From positions 1 to 5,958 of the forward strand of contig JAITPH010000155.1 in the NCBI GenBank assembly GCA_031289515.1: a stretch of DNA of 5,958 nucleotides, written 5' to 3'. Of the stretch, positions 1 through 5,958 are shown piece by piece. The position numbers were made by a program, and so were the translations under genes. This DNA is from Tannerella sp. Its GTDB lineage: Bacteria; Bacteroidota; Bacteroidia; Bacteroidales; Tannerellaceae. The stretch's first letter is position 1; each line of letters starts with the position of its first letter. The notes under the pieces are model-generated. The model did not search any database. It worked only from the letters and a program-made list of their open reading frames with translations, and was not told where the DNA came from.

Positions 1-67
1 CGGTAAATCCGACAATGTCCTGACCCGTCTTGCGGAGCTTCGATATTGTGTCATTCTATCCTGATTT
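1..67. other. Flank downstream of purD, coding status unresolved
   Basis: These 67 bases follow the purD stop codon and run off the left edge. No hairpin followed by a T-run is visible, so there is no sign that the minus-strand operon ends here. Three readings compete. A minus-strand ATG at 54 opens 18 codons (MTQYRSSARR and on), but these use several AGA/AGG/CGA-type codons and the peptide is not recognisable. Another minus-strand frame reads SKLRKTGQDIVGFT, which looks more protein-like but has a TAG just upstream and no start codon. A plus-strand frame reads in from the edge and stops with TGA at 62-64, ending in LTRLAELRYCVILS; this would be a convergent gene whose end lies 3 bases from the purD stop. 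I cannot choose between them. Confidence 0.3.
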
Positions 68-1342
68 CTATATGTCGAAACCTATGTCCCGACGAAAATA
101 TTTATTGTCAAACCGTATAGCTTCGGCGGCGGCAAACGACTTCGCCAAAGCATCGTCTTTCGTCGCGCCGTAAGAACTGACGGCTATCACGCGACCGCCG
201 TTTGTGACCGTCTTGCCGTCCTTTACGGCTGTCCCGGCATGAAAAATCACGCTTTCGGCCGCTATTTTGTCTGCGTCGAAACTTATCTCTTTTCCCTTTT
301 CGTAAGATTCGGGATAACCGCCGCTGACAAGCATCACCGTTACCGCCGCGCGTTCGTCTTCCCTTAACTCGCGGGATGCAAGATTTCCCTCAGCCACGCC
401 TTCGAGCAATTCCACAAAGTCGCTTTTAATCCTCAACATCACTGCCTCCGTCTCCGGGTCGCCCATCCGGCAGTTGTATTCTATAACCACCGGCTCGCCT
501 TCTACATTTATCAGACCGAGAAAAATAAATCCCTTGTATTCAAGACATTCTTCGTTCAGTCCGGAGATTGTCGGACGGATGATGCGGTCTTCGACTTTCT
601 TCATAAAGACTTCGCCGGCAAACGGAACAGGCGAGACTGCCCCCATTCCGCCGGTGTTCAGTCCGGTATTACCCTCTCCTACCCTCTTGTAATCCTTCGC
701 CACAGGCAGAATCTTGTAGTCTTTGCCGTCGGTCATCACAAAAACGGAACATTCGATTCCGTCCAGAAACTCCTCGATAACGACCTTGCGGCTTGCATCG
801 CCGAACATGCCTTTCAACATCTCGAAAAGCTCCTTTTTCGCTTCGTCCAAATCGTTAATTATAAGGACGCCCTTTCCGGCGGCAAGTCCGTCGGCCTTCA
901 GAACGTAAGGCGGCTGCAATGTTTCGAGAAAAGCCGTTCCCTGTCCGTACTGCTCGAAAGTAAACGTTTTGTAGCGGGCGGTAGGAATGTTGTGACGCAT
1001 CATAAACGACTTGGCGAAGTCCTTGCTGCCTTCAAGCTGCGCTCCAAGCCGGCTTGGGCCTATTACGGAAACGCCGGACAAAGCGCCGTCGGTCTTGAAA
1101 AAGTCGTAAATGCCGTTTACCAAAGGGTCTTCCGGTCCTACTACGACCATATCTATATCGTTCGTCAAAACAAATTCCCTTATCTTGGCGAAGTCGTTTA
1201 CTTTTATGTCAACATTCCTGCCGACGCCGGATGTGCCCGCATTTCCGGGCGCTATGTACAACGCACCGACTTTCGGGCTTTGCGAAATCTTCCACGACAA
1301 GGCATGTTCCCGACCGCCGGAGCCTGTTACCAGAATATTCAT
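68..1342 (-). CDS. purD: Phosphoribosylamine-glycine ligase (GAR synthetase)
   Basis: PurD catalyses the second step of de novo purine synthesis in the cytoplasm: 5-phosphoribosylamine plus glycine plus ATP give glycinamide ribonucleotide, ADP and phosphate. The 424-residue product has the usual length of monofunctional bacterial PurD and all expected landmarks of this ATP-grasp enzyme. These are the N-terminal glycine-rich GSGGREHAL (residues 7-15), GPEDPL (69-74), the ATP-binding LKADGLAAGKGV (148-159), EEFLDGIE (190-197), NTGGMGA (229-235), the metal and nucleotide site EYNCRMGDPE (288-297), and the C-terminal domain with TNGGRV (379-384). The start is the first ATG that gives the canonical MNILVTGSGG opening. 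It lies 4 bases after the ptpA stop and has no strong Shine-Dalgarno sequence, as is common in this phylum. It is the last clear gene of the operon, with no promoter of its own seen. It appears complete and intact. Confidence 0.97.
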   Translation of the reverse strand: MNILVTGSGGREHALSWKISQSPKVGALYIAPGNAGTSGVGRNVDIKVNDFAKIREFVLTNDIDMVVVGPEDPLVNGIYDFFKTDGALSGVSVIGPSRLGAQLEGSKDFAKSFMMRHNIPTARYKTFTFEQYGQGTAFLETLQPPYVLKADGLAAGKGVLIINDLDEAKKELFEMLKGMFGDASRKVVIEEFLDGIECSVFVMTDGKDYKILPVAKDYKRVGEGNTGLNTGGMGAVSPVPFAGEVFMKKVEDRIIRPTISGLNEECLEYKGFIFLGLINVEGEPVVIEYNCRMGDPETEAVMLRIKSDFVELLEGVAEGNLASRELREDERAAVTVMLVSGGYPESYEKGKEISFDADKIAAESVIFHAGTAVKDGKTVTNGGRVIAVSSYGATKDDALAKSFAAAEAIRFDNKYFRRDIGFDI

Positions 1343-1346
1343 CTAC

Positions 1347-3527
1347 TCAAAGGTTGTCTTCAAAATATCTTGTTATCTTCTCGTACAGATGCGGGCGGTC
1401 TCTGCCCGAAACATTGTGGGGATGACCGGGGTAAACGAAATAATCGGGGAACGTTCCGGCATTGATGCAAGCCTTCAGAAACAAAAGGCTATGTTGCCAT
1501 ACCACTACATTGTCGATATTTCCGTGAATTAGCAGCAGTCGTCCTTTCAAATTGCCTGCCTTGAGCAATAAATTCGACGATTTATACCCTTCCGGGTTTT
1601 CGTCCGGATGATCCATATAACGCTCGCCGTACATTATCTCGTAACGACTCCAGTCTATTACCGGGCCGCCTGCAACACTGACCTTAAATATGTCGGGATA
1701 CGTGAGTATGAGATTAGTAGCCATAAAGCCGCCGTAACTCCAGCCGTGCACGCCGATACGGTTTGCATCGACATACGGCAACGATTTCAAAAACTCTACT
1801 CCCTTTATCTGGTCTGCCATCTCCGCATTTCCGAGATTGCGATGTATGACGCTCTCAAATTCAAAGCCCCTGTTTGAAGAGCCGCGACCGTCGAGCGAAA
1901 ATACCACATATCCCTGCAAAGCCATAAACAAATCCCAACCGCCTGCTCCGTTCATCCATCCGCCTGTGACCAACTGCGCATGGGGGCCGCCATAAACGTA
2001 GATTATTACAGGATGCTTCTTCGTCGCATCCAAATCCGGAGGCGTCGTCAAGCGATAATAGAGGTTTGTCTTGCCGTCGGCTGCCGTTATCGTACCTGTT
2101 TTTACGGAAGGCATACCATATCCTTCGTAAGGATTTTTTGCCGATAACAGCGACTTGACTTCCTTGACGTCTTTCACTCTTATAATAGCTGCGTCGCGAG
2201 GTATCGAAGGCGATGAAACCTGATCTATCAAATACGTTCCGGCTGCATTGACGGCGACGGAATGAACTCCCGATTTGATATTAAGACATTTACGCTTCCC
2301 TGTTTTCAAATCCAGCTGCCATGCGTATATCTCAAGCGGATTGCCTTCTTCGTCTTTTACTCCGGCTTCTTTCGGAGCTGTCGCCGTGAAAAACAGATTC
2401 TTTACGCCGGCGTCGAAACCGAGTACGTCTCTGACAACCCAATTACCGCTTGTCAGCTGTTTCAGCAACTTTCCGTCCGTATCGTACAGATAAAGATGAC
2501 TGTAGCCGTCGCGATTGCTTTTCCAGATAAATTGTTCGGGATTGTTCGGAAGAAACGATATCGGTTGCTCCGGCTCTACATATCTGCGGCTTGTTTCCAT
2601 GAACAATTCCGCGAGGCGCTCGCCTGTCGCCGCATCGTAACGAGCCAGACGACACGTGTCCTGTCCGCGATTCAATTCTGCTATATATATGTATTTATCG
2701 TCCGGACTCCAAGCTATATTAGTCAGGTATTTTTCTTTCGGCTCGCCTGTTTTTAGCCATACGGTCGTCTTGTCTTTCAGATTGTAAACGCCGACCGTCA
2801 CCTCGTGGCTTTTCATGCCTGCCATAGGATATTTGAACGGCTCGACTGTCGCAACCCGCTCGCTGACATTGACTATCGGATAATCCGAAACCATGGACTC
2901 GTCCATGCGATAGAAGGCAAGAGCCGTTCCCCGAGACGACCAGAATAATCCCTTGTGTATTCCAAATTCGTTCTGGTGAACGGACGTTCCGCAGACAACG
3001 CCCGGCTTGGTCTCGGCTGTTACCGTCACTGTCGCGCCGTCCGGCGAAATTATGTTTACATTATTGTCTACCGTATATGCGATATTGCCGTTCACAGCGT
3101 CGTATTCCCAACGACTGCCCGCCTTGTCCAAATTGTATTTAGCAATGATTTTACCGGTTTTCAAATCATAATGAGCGCGATTGTTCTGATATTGCAAAAC
3201 AATGACCGGATTCTTTTTTTCGGGAATGGAGAAGAAAGGCATAAATGCGGTTTCGGGCAGTCCGGCTGCCGTCAGCGCACCGTTTATCTGCTCGCGGGTA
3301 ACGACACGCTCGGCTTTACCGGCCGGATCGGCCAGCATCAAACTGTCGCCCCTGACATGGACGTACATGTCGCCGCACCATTGTAACTGCCTGATTTGCT
3401 GCGTAGCGAAGCGAGCATAATTCCTCCCGCCGGGTATCAGGTCCTGAAACGTCAAAGTTTTCTCCTGCGACATTGCCGAAACGGTCGATATCACAGCTAA
3501 TAAAAGCAAGTTTAATTTAATTTTCAT
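1347..3527 (-). CDS. ptpA: Secreted prolyl tripeptidyl peptidase, S9 family (PtpA-like)
   Basis: Serine exopeptidase that, in the characterised P. gingivalis homologue, removes Xaa-Xaa-Pro tripeptides from peptide N-termini in the periplasm or at the cell surface. The 726-residue product starts with a signal peptide (KIKLNLLLLAVISTVSA, likely cut near residues 18-20). A beta-propeller follows (about 25-470), then an alpha/beta-hydrolase domain (about 480-726). The catalytic triad is Ser597 in GWSYGGF, Asp672 in HGNIDNVVVW and His704 in GHPHNV, with spacings equal to those of PtpA (Ser603, Asp678, His710). Amino-terminus-binding glutamates are present: Glu187 in HQNEFGI and Glu630 in RYEIMYGERY, the latter at the place of PtpA Glu636. 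From memory, the match to PtpA is closer than to DPP4, so the tripeptidyl assignment is preferred; assay would decide. The frame is open 24 codons further upstream to 3599, but that would add a charged tail before the signal peptide, so ATG 3527 is chosen. It overlaps the end of rlmL by 11 bases. Confidence 0.9.
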   Translation of the reverse strand: MKIKLNLLLLAVISTVSAMSQEKTLTFQDLIPGGRNYARFATQQIRQLQWCGDMYVHVRGDSLMLADPAGKAERVVTREQINGALTAAGLPETAFMPFFSIPEKKNPVIVLQYQNNRAHYDLKTGKIIAKYNLDKAGSRWEYDAVNGNIAYTVDNNVNIISPDGATVTVTAETKPGVVCGTSVHQNEFGIHKGLFWSSRGTALAFYRMDESMVSDYPIVNVSERVATVEPFKYPMAGMKSHEVTVGVYNLKDKTTVWLKTGEPKEKYLTNIAWSPDDKYIYIAELNRGQDTCRLARYDAATGERLAELFMETSRRYVEPEQPISFLPNNPEQFIWKSNRDGYSHLYLYDTDGKLLKQLTSGNWVVRDVLGFDAGVKNLFFTATAPKEAGVKDEEGNPLEIYAWQLDLKTGKRKCLNIKSGVHSVAVNAAGTYLIDQVSSPSIPRDAAIIRVKDVKEVKSLLSAKNPYEGYGMPSVKTGTITAADGKTNLYYRLTTPPDLDATKKHPVIIYVYGGPHAQLVTGGWMNGAGGWDLFMALQGYVVFSLDGRGSSNRGFEFESVIHRNLGNAEMADQIKGVEFLKSLPYVDANRIGVHGWSYGGFMATNLILTYPDIFKVSVAGGPVIDWSRYEIMYGERYMDHPDENPEGYKSSNLLLKAGNLKGRLLLIHGNIDNVVVWQHSLLFLKACINAGTFPDYFVYPGHPHNVSGRDRPHLYEKITRYFEDNL

Positions 3528-4887
3528 ATCTATCTTTTTTAATATATTTTCTGTCTTTTTCGGCTTTATCCGAAGGACGGCTGCGTCGGTCTTTGTCAAG
3601 CGGTTTGTCCCGACGGTCTTTGTCGGCGGGGCGGCGGCTCCGGTCTTTATCGACAGGGCGAGCCCTTCCTGCCCTATCCGGAGGGGCGCTGCGTCTGTCC
3701 TGAGATTGCCTGTCGGGATACTGCTCGTTCAGGGTTTTCTTGTATTCCCTGTTCTTGCCTTCAAACAGTTCGTAACAGCGAAATTCACACTCCAACTCGC
3801 TGTTCATCAGTTGGATTTTTTTGTTCGGACGAAGTCCTATCCGCTCGAAACATTCGTCCCTGTAACTCAGTATCCATGCGTTATATCCCATAAATACGTG
3901 TTTCAGTCGCTCGCCTATCATCGCATACAAGTCGAGGATGTCGTCCGACGAGATGCGTTCGCCGTAAGGCGGGTTTGTGACTAATATTCCGGGGGTTTGC
4001 ACATCGGTAAATTGCTGAAACGGCGTTACTTTCAACTCAACATATTTCGAAAGTCCCGCATTCTCCACATTACGCGCAGTTTTTCCGATTGCTATGGGCG
4101 AAATATCCGATCCGTAACATTTGAAATTGAACTTGCGCTCCTCCGAATCGTTGTTCGAAATTTCGTCAAACAAATCGCTATCAAAATCCAGCCACCGCTC
4201 GAATGCAAATTCCCTGCGATAAATGCCGGGAGCTATGTTAAGCGCTATCATCGCAGCTTCTATGAGCAAAGTGCCCGAACCACACATGGGGTCGAGGAAG
4301 TTCGACTCGCCCTGCCAACCTGTCATGAGTATCATGCCGGCTGCAAGTACTTCGTTCAACGGCGCATCGACCTGTGTTATGCGATAACCGCGCTTGTGCA
4401 GGCTCTCGCCCGAACTGTCGAGCGAGACGGTGCAGTCGTTGTGCGAAATGTGGATGTTTATGTAAATATCTGGGTTGTTTATCCTCACAGACGGCCGCTT
4501 TTCGTACTTATCGTTGAAATAGTCGGCAATAGCGTCTTTCGTCCGGTACGATACAAACTTCGAGTGATTGAAACTCTCGGAATAAATGACGGAGTCGATG
4601 GAAAAAGTCTTTTCGGTAGTCATGTACTTCTCCCATTCGATTTTTTTTACTCCATCGTATACCTCGTCGGGATTCTCTGCCTTAAATTCAGCTACAGGCT
4701 TGAGTATCCTGAGCGCTGTCCGGCAACAGAAATTCGACTTGTAAAGCATCGCCTGATCGCCTGTAAACGAAACCATCCGCCGACCAGTCTCCACATTGTC
4801 GGCTCCCATCGATCTAAGCTCGTCCGCCAAAACATCTTCCAGTCCATGAAGCGTTTTAGCTATCATTTTGAATTTGTTATTTTCCAT
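3517..4887 (-). CDS. rlmL: THUMP-domain 23S rRNA guanine-N2 methyltransferase, RlmL type
   Basis: SAM-dependent RNA methyltransferase of the COG0116 family. E. coli RlmL, the N-terminal half of RlmKL, makes m2G2445 in 23S rRNA; the same target here is inferred. The 456-residue protein has an N-terminal ferredoxin-like and THUMP RNA-binding region (about 1-160) and a Rossmann methyltransferase domain (about 165-385). SAM motif I is FLDPMCGSG (197-205), the acidic loop YGSDISP is at 258-264, and the catalytic NPPYGER is at 305-311. The RlmK half of the E. coli fusion is absent, as is normal outside gammaproteobacteria. Residues 391-456 form a very basic, probably disordered tail with four imperfect 9-residue repeats. 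The start ATG at 4887 shares its A with the TGA stop of the upstream lipoprotein (TGATG), which suggests translational coupling. The 3' end overlaps ptpA by 11 bases. The exact modified base is unproven. Confidence 0.92.
   Translation of the reverse strand: MENNKFKMIAKTLHGLEDVLADELRSMGADNVETGRRMVSFTGDQAMLYKSNFCCRTALRILKPVAEFKAENPDEVYDGVKKIEWEKYMTTEKTFSIDSVIYSESFNHSKFVSYRTKDAIADYFNDKYEKRPSVRINNPDIYINIHISHNDCTVSLDSSGESLHKRGYRITQVDAPLNEVLAAGMILMTGWQGESNFLDPMCGSGTLLIEAAMIALNIAPGIYRREFAFERWLDFDSDLFDEISNNDSEERKFNFKCYGSDISPIAIGKTARNVENAGLSKYVELKVTPFQQFTDVQTPGILVTNPPYGERISSDDILDLYAMIGERLKHVFMGYNAWILSYRDECFERIGLRPNKKIQLMNSELECEFRCYELFEGKNREYKKTLNEQYPDRQSQDRRSAPPDRAGRARPVDKDRSRRPADKDRRDKPLDKDRRSRPSDKAEKDRKYIKKDRYEN
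3565..3660 (-). repeat. In-frame 27-bp repeats coding a basic RPxDKDR tail
   Basis: The end of rlmL contains tandem 27-base units coding RPVDKDRSR (residues 410-418), RPADKDRRD (419-427) and KPLDKDRRS (428-436), then a fourth degenerate copy starting RPSDK (437-441). The AAA GAC (Lys-Asp) core is identical in the three full copies. Other codons differ by synonymous changes (GAT/GAC, CGG/CGT/CGA), so the copies are not recent exact duplications and the peptide pattern seems to have been retained. The likely role is electrostatic binding to rRNA by a flexible tail; this is inferred from composition only. Confidence 0.8.
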
Positions 4888-5336
4888 CAGTAGTTTAAAA
4901 CGACCCTGAATTTGGTCGCTTTCGGTTTATTTTCAGTTATAAAATCGCTGTAATTCACGTAAAACATCACCGAGCCGACGGAAAAGTCGCAGGCATAGGT
5001 TTCTGTCCATAGAGTTTCTGTCCCGTCGCCATTGTCTATTCCTACGGGAAGGGTGAACGGCAAAAGCGTCTGTACTTCCGTACCATCAATATTTTGATAC
5101 ATATAGCAAAAGACGTTTCCGCTTTCATAGATTTTCCTGTCGAGTTCGGGTATGTTTACCTGAGCCTGATAATAGGAATTGAGCTGGTTAACGCCGTTGA
5201 CCAACTGCCATTGATTCTCCCTGATGGTATATGTCTCTACAAACCAATAGATATCATCCACCGTTATGCCGTCCCGCTTGGTACAGCCCGAAAACAGCAG
5301 CATAGCCGCCGTAAATAGAAATAATTTTGTCTTCAT
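4887..5336 (-). CDS. Small Bacteroidota lipoprotein of unknown function
   Basis: The 149-residue product begins with a lipoprotein signal peptide: MKTK, a hydrophobic stretch (LFLFTAAMLLF) and the lipobox FSGC with the acylated Cys at residue 18. It should be anchored to a membrane, probably the outer one. The residues after the Cys (TKRDG) only weakly resemble the Bacteroidota surface-export signal, so surface exposure is open. The mature part is rich in aromatic and beta-forming residues, with IPELDRKIYESG, LLPFTLP and a closing KFRVVLNY. This pattern recalls small hypothetical Bacteroidales lipoproteins, but no function can be assigned. The frame is open upstream to an ATG at 5426, but that lies upstream of the promoter and would bury the signal peptide. 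An ATG at 5354 would leave a leader of only a few bases. ATG 5336, preceded by AAAAGAG, is therefore preferred. It is the first gene of the operon. Confidence 0.85.
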   Translation of the reverse strand: MKTKLFLFTAAMLLFSGCTKRDGITVDDIYWFVETYTIRENQWQLVNGVNQLNSYYQAQVNIPELDRKIYESGNVFCYMYQNIDGTEVQTLLPFTLPVGIDNGDGTETLWTETYACDFSVGSVMFYVNYSDFITENKPKATKFRVVLNY

Positions 5337-5363
5337 CTCTTTTGAATTTTCCATTATTGCGTA

Positions 5364-5394
5364 CAAAGATACAACATACCGAGAGGAAAACAAA
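5364..5394 (-). promoter_or_regulatory. Bacteroidota-type promoter for the minus-strand operon
   Basis: Read on the minus strand, TTTG (5394-5391) is followed after 19 bases by TATCTTTG (5371-5364). This matches both parts of the Bacteroidota housekeeping promoter (TTTG, then TAnnTTTG) with normal spacing. Transcription should start around 5357-5360, leaving a leader of about 20-25 bases before the lipoprotein ATG at 5336. It is the only full match I noticed by eye upstream of or inside the four-gene unit. Confidence 0.8.
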
Positions 5395-5570
5395 AAAAAT
5401 GTAGAAAAATGTTTTGCCGGAAACAAAATATTGCCTGAAAAGGAACGAATTTCGGGCTTTTATTTCGTGAAAAGAAGGATGAATGAGATCGTGAAAACAT
5501 CGAATACAAGCCGCAGGACTGCATATTTGAACGATTATTTCATTCGGCATTATGATTTTTATCGCACGCG
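5395..5570. other. Divergent intergenic core between two promoters
   Basis: This AT-rich stretch lies between the two outward-facing promoters. Frames across it are open by chance but show no start with a ribosome site and no recognisable peptide. The one pattern seen is a 9-base direct repeat, TCGTGAAAA, at 5465-5473 and 5489-5497 (24 bases apart), on the far side of both -33 boxes. I see no strong hairpin, tRNA or riboswitch-like fold. Confidence 0.5.
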
Positions 5571-5602
5571 CTTGGATATTCCGAAAGTTTCATCTATCTT
5601 TG
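5571..5602 (+). promoter_or_regulatory. Bacteroidota-type promoter for the AAA-ATPase-like gene
   Basis: CTTG (5571-5574, three of four matches to TTTG) is followed after 20 bases by TATCTTTG (5595-5602), a full match to TAnnTTTG. Transcription should start near 5607-5609, giving a leader of about 15-20 bases. The -7 box is identical to that of the divergent operon, while the -33 box is slightly weaker. Confidence 0.75.
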
Positions 5603-5625
5603 CGAATAAATATTGACAGGTCATG

Positions 5626-5958
5626 ATGAAGAATTTACCCATAGGGACACAGTCGTTTTCCGTTTTGCGCAGTACGGATTGCTTATATGTGGACAAGACG
5701 GAGCATATTCACCGGATGATTACCTCCGGAAGAATCTATTTCCTATCCCGTCCGCGACGTTTCGGAAAATCGTTGCTGGTGAGTACGCTGGATGCTCTTT
5801 TCAATGGTCGGAAAGAGTTGTTTGAAGGGCTTTATATCTACGATAAATGGGACTGGACACAACAGTATCCGGTGATACGAATAGATTTCAGCGGATTATC
5901 GCACCGAACAACGGCGGCATTGATTACTTCGTTATCGGATTTAGTGAAAATAACAGCT
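5626..5958 (+). CDS. AAA-ATPase-like protein (PF09820 type), N-terminal part
   Basis: The reading frame is open from the ATG to the right edge (111 codons, no stop), so the gene is cut by the window. The product opens with MKNLPIGTQSF and continues with YVDKT (21-25) and the phosphate-loop region LSRPRRFGKSLL (40-51), then the strand VIRIDFSGL (83-91). This order is characteristic of the AAA-ATPase-like family PF09820. The loop is a variant Walker A in which the first Gly is replaced by Arg42, with Gly47-Lys48-Ser49 kept; that is normal for the family. Full-length members have roughly 500-580 residues and commonly carry a C-terminal PD-(D/E)XK nuclease-like domain (PF08011), outside this window. 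Their role is not established, and many Bacteroidales genomes carry several copies. An ATG at 5623 is in frame; 5626 is preferred because CAGG at 5617-5620 is better placed and the protein then starts as family members do. Confidence 0.88.
   Translation, partial: MKNLPIGTQSFSVLRSTDCLYVDKTEHIHRMITSGRIYFLSRPRRFGKSLLVSTLDALFNGRKELFEGLYIYDKWDWTQQYPVIRIDFSGLSHRTTAALITSLSDLVKITA

Noticed and set aside
992..1465. 157-codon plus-strand open frame across the purD-ptpA junction
   Set aside because: It runs antisense to two confidently identified genes and shows no family motif.
2262..2756. 164-codon plus-strand open frame antisense to ptpA
   Set aside because: It lies inside the propeller-coding part of ptpA, has a Cys- and Phe-rich non-protein-like composition, and has no promoter or ribosome site.
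3528..3550. A6 run near the rlmL end as a programmed frameshift making an RlmL-PtpA fusion
   Set aside because: A +1 (or -2) shift would be needed, and the run is not in the phase of the classic A AAA AAG slip site. A cytoplasmic methyltransferase fused to a signal peptide makes no biological sense.
3997..4893. 298-codon plus-strand open frame antisense to rlmL
   Set aside because: It mirrors rlmL almost fully, its peptide has no recognisable motif, and rlmL on the other strand has clear SAM and NPPY motifs. It is a shadow frame.
5337..5426. Upstream extension of the lipoprotein to ATG 5426
   Set aside because: The extra 30 codons contain the promoter and would place a charged, non-signal sequence before the lipobox signal peptide.
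5266..5616. Plus-strand open frame through the intergenic region
   Set aside because: It begins inside the lipoprotein gene on the opposite strand and runs over both promoters. The later ATG at 5482 gives only 45 unrecognised residues without a ribosome site.
1..5958. CRISPR array, tRNA, rRNA, insertion sequence or attachment site
   Set aside because: No spaced repeats, cloverleaf, transposase-like frame or terminal inverted repeats were seen on either strand.

Overview
The window looks like a piece of a Bacteroidota chromosome, most likely order Bacteroidales. Both transcription units start from promoters of the phylum-specific type (TTTG near -33, TAnnTTTG near -7). The tripeptidyl peptidase is very close to Porphyromonas gingivalis PtpA, and the right-hand ATPase belongs to a family with many copies in Bacteroidales. 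A genus cannot be assigned from sequence reading alone.

About 90% of the window is one tightly packed four-gene unit on the minus strand, transcribed from right to left. The order is a small lipoprotein of unknown function (5336 to 4887), a THUMP-domain 23S rRNA guanine methyltransferase of the RlmL type (4887 to 3517), a secreted S9-family prolyl tripeptidyl peptidase, PtpA (3527 to 1347), and phosphoribosylamine-glycine ligase, PurD (1342 to 68). Junctions are a 1-base TGATG overlap, an 11-base overlap and a 4-base gap, so one transcript and some translational coupling are likely. A single good promoter lies just upstream of the lipoprotein (5364-5394). I saw no internal promoter or terminator by eye. 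The gene products belong to unrelated processes: envelope, ribosome modification, peptide uptake and purine synthesis. This suggests a growth-linked housekeeping operon rather than a pathway.

A divergent intergenic region (5337-5625) separates this operon from a plus-strand gene that runs off the right edge. That gene encodes the N-terminal part of an AAA-ATPase-like protein (PF09820 type), a family usually fused to a C-terminal PD-(D/E)XK nuclease-like domain and without a settled function. It has its own phylum-type promoter (5571-5602). It is the least understood gene here and the best lead for something new, although the window holds only about a fifth of it.

The first 67 bases, downstream of purD, are too short to classify. 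Apart from that edge and the intergenic region, the sequence is ordinary core-genome coding DNA. I see no CRISPR array, tRNA, rRNA, insertion sequence or attachment site.
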